From assembly GCF_002870965.1 (NCBI RefSeq), contig NZ_PHSO01000001.1, forward strand, positions 1 through 64,000: DNA of 64,000 nt, given 5' to 3'. Positions 42,486 to 52,227 of the stretch are shown piece after piece. The notes under the pieces are model-generated. The model was not told the origin of the DNA. It searched no databases and was given only the letters and a program-made list of their open reading frames with translations. The position numbers and the translations under genes were made by a program. Source of the stretch: Tsuneonella flava (GTDB taxonomy: Bacteria > Pseudomonadota > Alphaproteobacteria > Sphingomonadales > Sphingomonadaceae). Position 1 is the first letter of the stretch. The number at the start of each line of letters is the position of its first letter.

Positions 42486-43394
42486 ATGAACAGCTTTCCT
42501 GCCCCCGCCCGCGCTATGGTTGCCCAGATGGCCGAAGCAGCCGCCGCCGATCCGGCGCGCGCTATCGCCTATCAGGGCTCGCCCGGGGCCAATTCCCACC
42601 GTGCGGCGGTGGAAATGGTCCCCGGCTGCCTGCCACTGCCGTGTTTTTCTTTTGCCGACGCAATCGAAGCGGTGAAGGACGGGCGTGCGGGTGCGGCTGC
42701 GATACCTATCGAAAACAGCCAGCATGGGCGCGTGGCCGATATCCATTTCCTGTTGCCGGAAAGCGGGCTGTCCATCGTTGCCGAACATTTTTTGCGAATC
42801 AATCACGCGCTGATGGCTGCGCCCACCGCCGATGGACAGCACGGCCCATTCGAATATGCGCTGAGCCATCCGCAAGCTCTGGGGCAGAGCCGCCACTACC
42901 TGCAGAAACGCGGGATCAAGCCGCAGGCACATTCGGATACTGCCGGTGCGGCCGCCTATGTCGCGGAAATGTGCGATCCCACTCTGGCCGCCATTGCCCC
43001 GCCGATGGCGGCAGACCTCTATGGGCTCGATATTGTGGAAAACGATGTCGAAGATGCCGCAGACAACACCACGCGCTTCCTGCTGCTCGCCCGCGAACCG
43101 CTGCCCCCTGAAACGGTCGCAGGCCGACCTGCCATCACTACGTTCGTGTTCGAAGTGAAGAATATCCCCGCTGCGCTTTATAAGGCGTTGGGCGGGTTCG
43201 CGACCAACGGCGTGAATATGACCAAGCTGGAAAGTTACCAGATCGGCGCGCGGTTTGCTGCTTCGATGTTCTATTCGGATATTCTCGGTGCACCGGGCGA
43301 TCCGGCTGTCGACCGGGCGCTGGACGAACTGGCGTACCACAGCAAGGAACTCCGCATTCTGGGCACTTACCCCCAGGCACGCGAGCGCGGCTGA
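42486..43394 (+). CDS. pheA: Prephenate dehydratase PheA
   Basis: The 302-residue protein has a dehydratase domain (about 27-210: IAYQGSPGANSHRAA, IPIENSQHGRVADIH, DNTTRFLLLA, with the catalytic Thr-Arg) and a C-terminal ACT domain (about 218-295: NIPAALYKALGGFATNGVNM, TKLESYQIGARF). It converts prephenate to phenylpyruvate for phenylalanine synthesis and has no chorismate mutase part. The ATG at 42486 opens MNSFPAPARAMVAQM. Confidence 0.95.
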   Translation: MNSFPAPARAMVAQMAEAAAADPARAIAYQGSPGANSHRAAVEMVPGCLPLPCFSFADAIEAVKDGRAGAAAIPIENSQHGRVADIHFLLPESGLSIVAEHFLRINHALMAAPTADGQHGPFEYALSHPQALGQSRHYLQKRGIKPQAHSDTAGAAAYVAEMCDPTLAAIAPPMAADLYGLDIVENDVEDAADNTTRFLLLAREPLPPETVAGRPAITTFVFEVKNIPAALYKALGGFATNGVNMTKLESYQIGARFAASMFYSDILGAPGDPAVDRALDELAYHSKELRILGTYPQARERG

Positions 43395-43422
43395 TCTCTG
43401 CGCTTGCGATGGCGCGCCGGGC

Positions 43423-44085
43423 GTGTCACCACCTTTTCCTGTGACGACAAGTACGGGGGAATTGCAGCCAGCAGGCGAAGCGTGGGATGCCGTCCGCGCG
43501 GATTCTTCCATTCAATATGCGCCGATTCCCCAACCCAAGACTGCTCAGCCGCCTGCGTGGCTGGAGACCGTGTTCAAATGGTTGGCGGAAGTGCTGGGCC
43601 CGGTAGGGCGCTGGCTGGTTAATGCATGGCCAGTGCTGAAATGGGCTTTGCTGGCACTGGCAATCGCCGCCCTGCTGTATCTGTTATGGAAACTGATCGG
43701 CCCCGCGCTTGGCTGGCGCCCACAAAAGCACAGCGATTCCGATCGCGAAGACGAATGGCAACCCACCCATGCCGCTGCGCTAGCTTTGCTCGAAGATGCA
43801 GACCGGCTCGCGGCAGAGGGGCGCTTCGATGAAGCGACACACCTGTTGCTCCAGCGCAGTGTAACCCAGATTGCCGATGCCCGCCCCGATCTGGTCGATC
43901 CGTCCAGCACTGCGCGCGAACTGGCGGCATTGCCTGCCCTGCCCGATGCCGCACGTGCGGCCTTCGGTACGATAGCGACCCGTGTGGAACGCAGCCTGTT
44001 CGCGCTCCGCACACTCGGTGCAGACGACTGGCTGATCGCCCGCGATGCATATGCTGCGTTCGCTCTGGAACGGATCGCTCGATGA
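43423..44085 (+). CDS. DUF4129-like membrane protein of the moxR operon
   Basis: The protein has about 220 residues: a short N-terminal part, one membrane helix (about 72-94), and a cytoplasmic helical domain (about 118-220, AAALALLEDADRLAAEGRFD, EATHLLLQRS). This layout is that of the DUF4129-type first gene of MoxR operons. The start is uncertain: GTG at 43423 or 43441. The next gene overlaps its stop by four bases (ATGA). Confidence 0.72.
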   Translation: MSPPFPVTTSTGELQPAGEAWDAVRADSSIQYAPIPQPKTAQPPAWLETVFKWLAEVLGPVGRWLVNAWPVLKWALLALAIAALLYLLWKLIGPALGWRPQKHSDSDREDEWQPTHAAALALLEDADRLAAEGRFDEATHLLLQRSVTQIADARPDLVDPSSTARELAALPALPDAARAAFGTIATRVERSLFALRTLGADDWLIARDAYAAFALERIAR

Positions 44086-45365
44086 GTGGTACGGGCACCT
44101 CTGCCTTCAACCCGCGCGTGATGCTGGGGTTGGTGCTCTTCGGGGTACTGGCATTTCTTGTTACCCTGTATTTCATCGGCAGTGGGCAAACCGGTAAGAA
44201 CGGTGTGGCCGAAGCCGACGTGACCAATCGCGGGCTTAACGGGTACGCTGCGCTGTATCGAATGCTGGAGCGGCAGGGACACGATGTCTCCCAGTCGCGC
44301 AGCCGCAAGCAATATCTGACCGATGGCCTGCTGATCCTGACACCATCCGCCAATGCCGAAGCTGACGACATTCGCAAGGTTATCGAAGATCGCCGCTATA
44401 TCGGCCCCACTCTGCTGATTATCCCCAAATGGGTCGCAATCGACGCCCCACGCACAACCCCCGGCCGTAAACCCGATTGGGTCATACTGGGCGGCAGTTT
44501 TACCCCCGAATGGATTTCCGATCTGGGAGATGACTTGTCGCTGAAAGCAAAGATCGAGCCGGCCGAAACACGGTCTTCACAGTGGAGCGGGCTAGGCAAA
44601 TCAGGCACTTTTCCCAGCCCGAAATATGTGCAGGCTTTCACGCAAGGGCGGATCGTCGGTCTGGCAGAAGATGCTCAGGGGCGGAATCTTGTCGGCTATA
44701 TGGACGATGGCGGTTGCTATCCGGTCCTCGACCAGGCCGCGGGGCTGACCGCCATCCCGCCCGACGATTGTACCGAGGATCAATGGAACGTCATGGTCGT
44801 GGCCGAGCCGGACCTGATGAACAATTATGGGCTGGCCGATCGCAACCGTGCGCTGCTTGCCACGCAAGTGGTGAACCTTGCGCGTGAAGGGATGGATCTG
44901 CCGATCGTGTTCGATACGACGCTATCTGGTGCAGGTGGCACGCAGAACCTGCTGACTCTGGCATTCACGCCGCCATTCCTTGCCGCAACATTGTGCCTGC
45001 TGATCGCTATGCTGATCGTGGGCTGGCGCGCGTTTCGCCGTTTTGGCCCGCCAATGGCGGAAGGGCACGCGATTGCATTCGGCAAGCGGCAACTGGTCGC
45101 CAATACCGCCGGGTTCACGATCCGCAGCCGCCGCCTGCATTTGCTGACGGCGCCTTATGCCGCGCTTGTCGCCCGGCGGTTGGCGGCAGCGCTGGGGCTA
45201 CGTTCGGCAGACGCGGCTGCGATCGATGCCGCCGTTGCTCGGCGGGCACCTGACGCACCGGTTTACTCTCAACTCGCCGCTCGTCTGTCGCAAGCGCGCG
45301 GCCCATCCGAAATCCTGCGTGCCGCGCACGCGCTCAAGTCGCTGGAAAGGACTATCGCCCCATGA
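44082..45365 (+). CDS. DUF4350-type protein of the moxR operon
   Basis: The 427-residue protein has an N-terminal helix (about 11-31), a DUF4350-like domain ([35 protein letters not shown]), a second membrane helix (about 305-322) and a cytoplasmic C-terminal helical part. The function is unknown, but the family occurs with MoxR ATPases. It overlaps both neighbours by four bases. Confidence 0.8.
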   Translation: MSGTGTSAFNPRVMLGLVLFGVLAFLVTLYFIGSGQTGKNGVAEADVTNRGLNGYAALYRMLERQGHDVSQSRSRKQYLTDGLLILTPSANAEADDIRKVIEDRRYIGPTLLIIPKWVAIDAPRTTPGRKPDWVILGGSFTPEWISDLGDDLSLKAKIEPAETRSSQWSGLGKSGTFPSPKYVQAFTQGRIVGLAEDAQGRNLVGYMDDGGCYPVLDQAAGLTAIPPDDCTEDQWNVMVVAEPDLMNNYGLADRNRALLATQVVNLAREGMDLPIVFDTTLSGAGGTQNLLTLAFTPPFLAATLCLLIAMLIVGWRAFRRFGPPMAEGHAIAFGKRQLVANTAGFTIRSRRLHLLTAPYAALVARRLAAALGLRSADAAAIDAAVARRAPDAPVYSQLAARLSQARGPSEILRAAHALKSLERTIAP

Positions 45366-46324
45366 CCATGACCCTCCCCGAGGTTCGCACCCTTGCCGAT
45401 GCGATCCGCGCCGAAGTGGCCAAGGCCGTTGTCGGGCAGGATGAAACCGTCGAACACCTGCTGGTCGCGCTGCTGGCCGAAGGGCACGTGTTGCTGGAAG
45501 GGCCGCCCGGAACGGCGAAGACATTTCTGGCGCAATGTTTCGCCACTGCATTGGGCCTCGATTTCGGGCGTATTCAGTTCACGCCTGATTTGCTGCCGGG
45601 CGACATTCTCGGTTCCAACCTGTTCAATTTTCAGACCAGCCAGTTCACTTTGACGCGTGGGCCGATCTTCTGCGATCTGCTGCTGGCCGACGAAATCAAC
45701 CGCACCCCGCCCAAAACCCAGGCCGCTTTGCTGGAAGCGATGCAGGAACGCCGCGTGACGCTGGACGGCGAAACCCATGCTTTGCCCGAACATTTCATGG
45801 TCGTCGCCACCCAGAACCCGATTGAAAATCAGGGCGTCTATCCTCTGCCCGAAGCACAGCTCGACCGGTTCCTGTTCAAGCTGCTGGTGCCCTATCCCTC
45901 CTCAGAGGAAGAGGCCGCGATTGTTGCGCGCTTCGGTCAGCGGCAAGGGCCGCAACGCCCAGCGGACTTCGGCATCGCTGCCGTCGCCAATGGCGAAACA
46001 ATCGGACAAGCGACCGCAGCGCTCGATCAGGTGACAGTGGCCGGGGAAATCGTCGATTATGTCGTGCGGCTGGTTCGCGCCACGCGTGATAATGCCGATC
46101 TCAGTAGCGGGGCCTCGCCGCGCGCGGCTGTGCAACTGGCAAATGCCGCGCGTGCACGCGCTGCGCTGGAAGGGCGCGATTATGTGATCCCCGACGATGT
46201 AAAAGCGCTGGCCGTGGCTGTGCTGCGCCACCGCCTCGTGCTCAGTCCTGCTGCCGAAATCGAGGGGCGCGAAGTCGAAACGCTGGTGGCCGAAATGGTC
46301 GAATCGACCGAGGCTCCGCGCTGA
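45362..46324 (+). CDS. moxR: MoxR-family AAA+ ATPase
   Basis: The 320-residue protein has Walker A GPPGTAKT, Walker [16 protein letters not shown], and [20 protein letters not shown] typical of the MoxR family. MoxR ATPases act as chaperones that insert or mature metal-binding or VWA-domain proteins; here the likely partner is the DUF58 protein encoded two bases downstream. Confidence 0.95.
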   Translation: MTMTLPEVRTLADAIRAEVAKAVVGQDETVEHLLVALLAEGHVLLEGPPGTAKTFLAQCFATALGLDFGRIQFTPDLLPGDILGSNLFNFQTSQFTLTRGPIFCDLLLADEINRTPPKTQAALLEAMQERRVTLDGETHALPEHFMVVATQNPIENQGVYPLPEAQLDRFLFKLLVPYPSSEEEAAIVARFGQRQGPQRPADFGIAAVANGETIGQATAALDQVTVAGEIVDYVVRLVRATRDNADLSSGASPRAAVQLANAARARAALEGRDYVIPDDVKALAVAVLRHRLVLSPAAEIEGREVETLVAEMVESTEAPR

Positions 46325-46325
46325 G

Positions 46326-47654
46326 GTGAAGCTGCCGCTTGTCCCAACTGCCCGTGCGGCCTGGATTGCCGCGCTCTCCGCGCCGGTGGCCCTGTTGATC
46401 GCAGCCGCGGCGCCCGCTGCATGGGTGGTCGCGCCCGCAGCAGGTGTAGCATTACTGGTGGTGATCGTGCTCGATGCGCTGGTGGCCGGTCGGCTCAACG
46501 ATTGGCGCGTGATCGCTCCGCACGATTGCGAAGTGGGGGAGCCGCTGCACGTGCAGGTGTTGGCCGACCTGTCCGCCCGCGCTGGCGGCGGCGCCGTCGA
46601 GGCCGCGCTGGAATTCGATTCTCGTCTGGCAGACAGTGGCCGGGCATTTGTGGCCCTGCAGCCCGATCAAGGGAACGATACCTGGCAAGGCGACATCGCG
46701 CTCACCCCCAACCGACGCGGCACTGCCACGCTCGGCCGGATCTGGCTGCGCTGGAATGGCCCACTGGGTCTGGGGTCGCGGCAGATGCAGCACGACCTGG
46801 ATGACGCTATCCGCATCTGGCCCGATCTGTCGCCAGTCCGCAGCCCGGCGCTGCAACATTTCCTGCGCGACGCCCAGTTCGGCCTGATCGCCCGCCGTAT
46901 TCGAGGCGAAGGCACACAATTCGAAGCGCTGAGCGAATACGAACCCGGCATGGATCGCCGCCGGATCGACTGGAAGGCCAGCGCGCGCCACACCCGCCTC
47001 TATGCCCGCGAAAACGAAAGCGAGCGCAACAACCAGATCGTGTTCGCGTTCGATTGCGGTCAGGCTATGTGCGAGCCGGTCGATGGCCTGCCGCGTATCG
47101 ACCGCGCCGTTTCTGCTGCGCTGACCGCTGCTTATGTCGCGCTGAAAGGCGGTGACCGCGTGTCGCTGTTCGGATTTACCGCCCGCCCGCAAATCGCCAC
47201 TCCGTTTTACGGCGAAACCCGTCAGTTCCACCGTTTGCAAGCCGCCGCTGCCGCGCTGGATTATCACAGCGAAGAGCCCAATTTCACACTGGCGCTGGCG
47301 ACACTGTCCAGCCGATTGCAGCGGCGTAGCATGGTAGTGGTGTTTTCCGATTTCACCGACCCGACCGGGGCAGAAATCATGATCGAAAGCCTTGGTCGAC
47401 TGGTCGATCACCATCTGGTGCTGTTCGTCACCATTGCCGACAGCGAGCTGTCCGATATGGAAGGCGCCGAACCCGATACGCTCGATAATCTGGCGAAGGC
47501 AGTCACCGCCGATACCCTGTCGCGCCAGCGCGCTCTGGTACTGCAACGCCTGCGCCAGATGGGGATCGATGTGATCGAGGCACCGTGGGATCGGATCGGC
47601 TACCGCCTGATCGATGCTTATCTGGCCGTCAAACGCAGTGGAGCAATCGGATGA
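46326..47654 (+). CDS. DUF58 (VWA-like) protein of the moxR operon
   Basis: The 442-residue protein starts at a GTG (46326) right after the moxR stop. Two N-terminal helices (about 10-50) are followed by a beta domain, the DUF58 signature EALSEYEPGMDRRRIDWKAS, ARHTRLYARE, and a VWA-like fold with FAFDCGQAMCEP. DUF58 proteins are the usual partners of MoxR. Envelope function is likely but unproven. Confidence 0.92.
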   Translation: MKLPLVPTARAAWIAALSAPVALLIAAAAPAAWVVAPAAGVALLVVIVLDALVAGRLNDWRVIAPHDCEVGEPLHVQVLADLSARAGGGAVEAALEFDSRLADSGRAFVALQPDQGNDTWQGDIALTPNRRGTATLGRIWLRWNGPLGLGSRQMQHDLDDAIRIWPDLSPVRSPALQHFLRDAQFGLIARRIRGEGTQFEALSEYEPGMDRRRIDWKASARHTRLYARENESERNNQIVFAFDCGQAMCEPVDGLPRIDRAVSAALTAAYVALKGGDRVSLFGFTARPQIATPFYGETRQFHRLQAAAAALDYHSEEPNFTLALATLSSRLQRRSMVVVFSDFTDPTGAEIMIESLGRLVDHHLVLFVTIADSELSDMEGAEPDTLDNLAKAVTADTLSRQRALVLQRLRQMGIDVIEAPWDRIGYRLIDAYLAVKRSGAIG

Positions 47655-48718
47655 AGGCCCCTACCCTCAGCGGCCTGTTCGGCCGAAAACAGGATGCCAG
47701 CCCGCCACCCGATATCGAAGCGGCCGCACTGCGTTCGGACAGGTTCCGGCTGGCGCGCGAAAGCGAATGGCAGCGGCTCGACACAATCATTACTGCAATG
47801 GAAAAGGGGCGCCTGCGCAGCCTGTCCGACGATGACGTGCTGGCCTTGCCTGCGCTGTATCGTACCGCTGCATCCAGCCTGGCGGTGGCGCGCGAAACTT
47901 CGCTCGATTCCGCGACAATCGCCTATCTCGAATCGCTTGTGCAGCGGGCGTGGTTTCAGGTCTATGGCCCACGACAGGGCTTTGTACGATGGCTCGCCGG
48001 ATTTCTCGGCGGTGGGCTGAGCAGAGCGATACGTGAAATCTGGCCGGAAATTCTGGTTGCGCTGGCCGTGATGGTCGCCGGGGTAGCGACCGGGTGGCTG
48101 TTGGTCAGCGGCGATCAGGATTGGTATTTCTCCCTCGTCCCCAGCCAGTTCGCCGACACCCGCATACCGGGCGCATCGCGCGAAGTATTGATGGAATCGC
48201 TATCCACCACCGATAGCGCGGGCGGCTTGTCAGGCTTTGCCGCCTATCTGTTCCAGAACAACGCCAGCGTATCGATCCTCGCATTCGCGCTGGGATTTGC
48301 ATTTGGCATACCGACGTTGATGATCCTTCTGAAAGAAATGGCCACACTCGGCGCGATGCTGTGGCTGTTTTCCACGCGAGGGCTGACACTGGATTTCGCC
48401 GCATGGCTTTCGGTTCACGGAACGACTGAGCTGTTTGCCATCCTGCTGGCCGGAGCTGCTGGCCTGCACGTGGGGCGTTCGATGGCGTTTCCCGGCGGCC
48501 GCTCGGTCATGGCGGCTGCGGCGGAAAGCGGGCGGCGCGCGGCCATCGTGATGGCAGGGGTGGTGATGATGCTGATCGTCGCTGCCCTGCTGGAAGGGTT
48601 TGCCCGGCAACTGGTGGGCGATACGCTGGAACGCCTTGCGATTGGCGGCTCGATGCTGGTGATCTGGTGCGCCTATTTCTTCGCATTCCGCCGCGTTCCG
48701 CCGAGTGCAGAGCGATGA
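47651..48718 (+). CDS. SpoIIM-like (stage II sporulation M family) membrane protein
   Basis: The 355-residue protein has a soluble N-terminal part (about 1-115) and about six helices in the C-terminal half, with LSVHGTTELFAILLAGAAGL and GLHVGRSMAFPG as in the SpoIIM/DUF95 family. No sporulation is implied. The start overlaps the DUF58 stop (GGATGA) and the gene ends in overlap with the RDD gene. Confidence 0.88.
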   Translation: MKAPTLSGLFGRKQDASPPPDIEAAALRSDRFRLARESEWQRLDTIITAMEKGRLRSLSDDDVLALPALYRTAASSLAVARETSLDSATIAYLESLVQRAWFQVYGPRQGFVRWLAGFLGGGLSRAIREIWPEILVALAVMVAGVATGWLLVSGDQDWYFSLVPSQFADTRIPGASREVLMESLSTTDSAGGLSGFAAYLFQNNASVSILAFALGFAFGIPTLMILLKEMATLGAMLWLFSTRGLTLDFAAWLSVHGTTELFAILLAGAAGLHVGRSMAFPGGRSVMAAAAESGRRAAIVMAGVVMMLIVAALLEGFARQLVGDTLERLAIGGSMLVIWCAYFFAFRRVPPSAER

Positions 48719-49629
48719 ACGTGCGCGACCGGCAGTCTGCGTTTATTGCCAAGCGGCAACGCACTGTACTGACGCCCGAAGGATTGGCGCTGCCCTTTAT
48801 CGTCGGATCACGGTCGGCCCGGATCGGTGCGCTGATATTAGACTATCTGATCCTTTTGGTTGGCACCATCGCAGTAACAATAGCGATGGCTTACATCGGC
48901 CTGCCCTTGCGCGAGATGGAAGGTGGCGACGGCGCCGGCGAGTTTTTGGCGGTGTTGTGGACCATATTCTGGTTCATCGCGTGGAACGGATATTTCATGG
49001 CGTTCGAACTGGGCCCGCGCGGGGCAACCCCCGGCAAACGGATCGTCGGTATCCGCGTTGCCGCTCGCCCCAACGCCGCAGGCAGCGCGGGTCGGTTGAC
49101 GCCGGAAGCAGTGATCGCCCGCAATCTGCTGCGCGATATCGAACTGTTTATGCCGCTGATCCTCGTGCTGATGGCGCCTACCGGTGCGGGCGGCCCTGCG
49201 GCGATGGCCGCAACGGCGTGGTTCCTTATTTTCGCGCTGTTCCCGTTCTTCAACCGCGATGCGTTGCGCGCTGGCGATCTGATTGCCGGAACATGGGTAG
49301 TTGAAGCGCCCCGCACAAAACTGGCACGCGCGCTTTCGGTGGAAGGGGGCGCGCACGGCGCCAGCGAAGTGACCGGGGCAACATACCGCTTCGGGGATGA
49401 GGAATTGTCGATCTACGGCGAATACGAATTGCAGACATTGGAACGGGTGCTGCGCGACAATCAGGCCGAAGCGATGGAAGCGGTGCACGCGGCGATCTGT
49501 CGCAAAATCGGCTGGACCCCCGGCGCAGGCGATGAACGCGCCTTTCTGGAGGCATTCTATGCTCAGCTACGCGCCCGGCTTGAAAATGACATGCGTTTCG
49601 GCAGGCGCAAGGCGGACAAGTTCAGTTAG
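48715..49629 (+). CDS. RDD-family membrane protein
   Basis: The 304-residue protein has an RDD domain (about 28-190): GSRSARIGALILDYLILLVG, FELGPRGATPGKRIVGIRV and a later helix pair, then a charged C-terminal domain of about 100 residues. RDD proteins are of unsettled function, perhaps transport. It closes the six-gene moxR operon. Confidence 0.88.
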   Translation: MNVRDRQSAFIAKRQRTVLTPEGLALPFIVGSRSARIGALILDYLILLVGTIAVTIAMAYIGLPLREMEGGDGAGEFLAVLWTIFWFIAWNGYFMAFELGPRGATPGKRIVGIRVAARPNAAGSAGRLTPEAVIARNLLRDIELFMPLILVLMAPTGAGGPAAMAATAWFLIFALFPFFNRDALRAGDLIAGTWVVEAPRTKLARALSVEGGAHGASEVTGATYRFGDEELSIYGEYELQTLERVLRDNQAEAMEAVHAAICRKIGWTPGAGDERAFLEAFYAQLRARLENDMRFGRRKADKFS

Positions 49630-49974
49630 CGAGGGGCGGAAACGAAATTCACCATAGCATTCGTTGCCCCTCGGTTCCCGGCCAAAATAAGGCAGACAGG
49701 ACCAACGATTCTCATTCAGCCTCCCCTTCCCCGCGTCATTGCGAGGAGCGCAGCGACGTGGCAATCCACGGACCGCACCTCGCCGCCACTGCATGCCAGC
49801 CCTCGCGTCGCAGGTCGCCTGCTGTGTTCGCACAATCGCGAATAGATAAGTAAGCACAGGAAATGCTCCTCGAACCGGAGCTGAGGCACTAACCGAAAAG
49901 GCACACACCAGCCGAGAAAAACCACTAACTACGCGTCCACACTCCCCAGAATCGACCACAAAGATCAACACACA
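49630..49974. other. Intergenic region with one REP-like element
   Basis: The 345 bases after the moxR operon hold a REP-like palindrome (49733-49771) and otherwise no gene or clear promoter motif. Confidence 0.6.
49733..49771 (+). repeat. REP-like palindrome, distant copy
   Basis: The unit CGTCATTGCGAGGAGC to GGCAATCCACGG matches the elements at 23236, 23429 and 23683, showing that the family is dispersed in the genome. Confidence 0.8.
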
Positions 49975-50439
49975 ATGCCCCGTTATTCCATTCATCCCGA
50001 TCCGCTTTGCGATCAGGCCGTGCTCGACCTGCTGCAACTGCATCTGAACGAGATGCATCAGTGGTCGCCAGCCTGCAAAGTGCATGCGATGCCTGCCGAA
50101 CGTCTGCGGGCCGACGATGTGGCATTTTATTCGGCATGGGATGGCGACATGCTGGCCGCCGTTGGCGCACTGAAGGATCTCGGCGGTGGCAGGGGGGAAT
50201 TGAAATCGATGCGCGCCGCCCCCGCCTATCGCGGCAAAGGTGCGGGGCGCGCCATGCTCGACCACCTGATTGCCGAAGCGCGGCATCGCGGGATGGGATG
50301 GCTGGGTCTGGAAACCGGAAATGCTGCTCCGTTCGACGCTGCGCGGGCACTATACGCCCGCAACGGGTTTGCCCAATGCCCCGCATTCGGCGACTATGTT
50401 TCCGACGATTTTAGTATCTGCATGGAACGCACCTTATGA
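49975..50439 (+). CDS. GNAT-family N-acetyltransferase
   Basis: The 154-residue protein has a GNAT fold with the acetyl-CoA loop RAAPAYRGKGAGRAMLDHLI and YARNGFAQCPAFGDY near the end. The substrate is unknown. Its stop overlaps the start of the beta-lactamase gene, so both are made from one message. Confidence 0.88.
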   Translation: MPRYSIHPDPLCDQAVLDLLQLHLNEMHQWSPACKVHAMPAERLRADDVAFYSAWDGDMLAAVGALKDLGGGRGELKSMRAAPAYRGKGAGRAMLDHLIAEARHRGMGWLGLETGNAAPFDAARALYARNGFAQCPAFGDYVSDDFSICMERTL

Positions 50440-51332
50440 AGTTCAATCGCCGCACCACTCTCGCCGGGGCTGGCGCGCTCATCGCTGGTGCCTGCGTTCC
50501 GTTGCAACAGGACACATCCGGCAGGCTGACGGCAAAGCTACGCCTGATCGAAGTGGGTAGCGGCGGCACACTGGGGGTGATGCTGCTGAATACAGCGGAT
50601 GGCCAGGCCATCGGCCACAATTCCGGCGAACGTTTCGCCATGTGCTCCACCTTCAAAGCAAGCCTTGCCGCGCTCGCGCTCGATCGCGCAGCAAAGGGTG
50701 CGCTCGATCTCGATAAAGTTTTGCATTGGCGGGAAAGCGATCTGCAATCCTACGCGCCGTTCGCGAAAGAACGGCTGGCCACCGGTGCGACGATCCGCGA
50801 ACTTGCCCGCGCAGCGCAGGTTCTGTCGGACAACACAGCTGCCAATCTCGTGCTCGGCGCTGTCGGCGGCCCGTCGGTGCTGACGCAATTCTGGCGCAGT
50901 CTGGGGGACGATGTCTCGCGGCTGGATAACATCGAGCCGCTGCTCAATGTTGTGCTGCCCGGCAGATTGGAAAATACCACTACGCCCGATGCAATGGCGC
51001 GCACTCTGGCCAAAATCCTGTTCGGCGGCGGCGTGGCTCCGCAAGCAGCGCAGACTTTGCAACAATGGATGCGCGAAACGCAGACCGGCACCAAGAAAGT
51101 GCGAGCCGGGTTACCAGCCGAATGGGTCGCAGGCGACAAGACCGGCTTTTCCGGCTCGCCACCCGGAATGCAGGGAGTCTCTGCCGATATTGGATTCGCG
51201 ATACCGAGCGATGGCGCGCCGATTGTGTTCGCCACATATCACCGCGCCACCACGGTCGGCCCGCCTAGCCCGATGGCCGACGCTGCGATGTCGCAGGTCG
51301 GCGGTGTCATCAGGCAATTTGCGGGGGATTAA
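50436..51332 (+). CDS. bla: Class A beta-lactamase, probable lipoprotein or Tat substrate
   Basis: The 298-residue protein has all class A motifs: Ser71-x-x-Lys74 in CSTFK, SDN (131-133), Glu167 in EPLLN and KTG (235-237). The N terminus, MKFNRRTTLAGAGALIAGAC, has a twin arginine and a lipobox-like end at Cys20, so it may be exported by Tat and anchored by lipid. It hydrolyses beta-lactams; the spectrum cannot be told. No mobile element is near, so it is probably chromosomal and intrinsic. Confidence 0.93.
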   Translation: MKFNRRTTLAGAGALIAGACVPLQQDTSGRLTAKLRLIEVGSGGTLGVMLLNTADGQAIGHNSGERFAMCSTFKASLAALALDRAAKGALDLDKVLHWRESDLQSYAPFAKERLATGATIRELARAAQVLSDNTAANLVLGAVGGPSVLTQFWRSLGDDVSRLDNIEPLLNVVLPGRLENTTTPDAMARTLAKILFGGGVAPQAAQTLQQWMRETQTGTKKVRAGLPAEWVAGDKTGFSGSPPGMQGVSADIGFAIPSDGAPIVFATYHRATTVGPPSPMADAAMSQVGGVIRQFAGD

Positions 51333-51349
51333 GTGTCAGAAATACGAGG

Positions 51350-52123
51350 CTACTTGGTGGTATAACCGCCATTGACGAGTATCGTCTGACCGGTCATCCA
51401 CCAACCCTCTGTAATCAAAAAGCGAATCCACGGAACGATATCCTCGATGTCGGTCAGGCCCGTCTTCGAAAATGGTGAAAGCGCCGCCGCACTCTTGTGA
51501 TAGGCCTGCGCCTCCGATGATTCCTGCCCATAAAAGAACGGCGTATCCATCGGGCCCGGACCAATGGCGGTCACAGAAATTCCGCGTTCGCCAAACTCTT
51601 TCGATGCTGCACGCGTGAAATGCGCAACCGGAGCCTTGCTGCCGGCATAGGTCGCGTAAAACGGCGTGTACGCGCCCAGCAGAGAGGTCACCAAAGTGCA
51701 GATTTTCCCATTATCGCTGACATGCTTTCCTGCCTCTTTCAGGAAGAAAAACGCGGACTTGGCATTGACTGCGCTCATGCTGTCATAATCGTCTTCGGTT
51801 GTTTCGAGCATCGGCTTTTTCAGCACTTTACCGACTGTGTTCACAGCGACATCGATGCGGCCCATCGCCGCAACGGCATCGGCAAACAATTGCTCCATCG
51901 CACCGGCCGTCGTCAGATCAGCTTGAAAGGTATGTGCTTTTGCACCTGCCTCTTCGATCGCCGCGGCTGTTTCTTCGGCTGCCGCCTTTGCCGGATCGCT
52001 GTTATAATGAATAGCAACAGAGCTCGCCCCCCGCTCCGCCAGATCTCGGGCGAGCAATCCGCCCAGATTTTTGGCGCCGCCTGCAATGAGCACGGTCTTC
52101 CCGTTGATTGAATGATCGGCCAT
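51350..52123 (-). CDS. Short-chain dehydrogenase/reductase
   Basis: The 257-residue protein has the cofactor loop GGAKNLGGLLA, the catalytic Ser in LVTSLLG, and YAGSK (Tyr-x-x-x-Lys), and ends TGQTILVNGGYTTK. The substrate is unknown. It is divergent from a LysR gene 104 bases away, which probably controls it. Confidence 0.88.
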   Translation of the reverse strand: MADHSINGKTVLIAGGAKNLGGLLARDLAERGASSVAIHYNSDPAKAAAEETAAAIEEAGAKAHTFQADLTTAGAMEQLFADAVAAMGRIDVAVNTVGKVLKKPMLETTEDDYDSMSAVNAKSAFFFLKEAGKHVSDNGKICTLVTSLLGAYTPFYATYAGSKAPVAHFTRAASKEFGERGISVTAIGPGPMDTPFFYGQESSEAQAYHKSAAALSPFSKTGLTDIEDIVPWIRFLITEGWWMTGQTILVNGGYTTK

Positions 52124-52227
52124 TCTGAATGTCTCCTGTTATGTACTGACATCCGTTTCGCTGTTTATCATTGCTGGATAAATGAGCTTTCTTGACTTCA
52201 TATGTTGTATATTTGGAACAATGAGCG

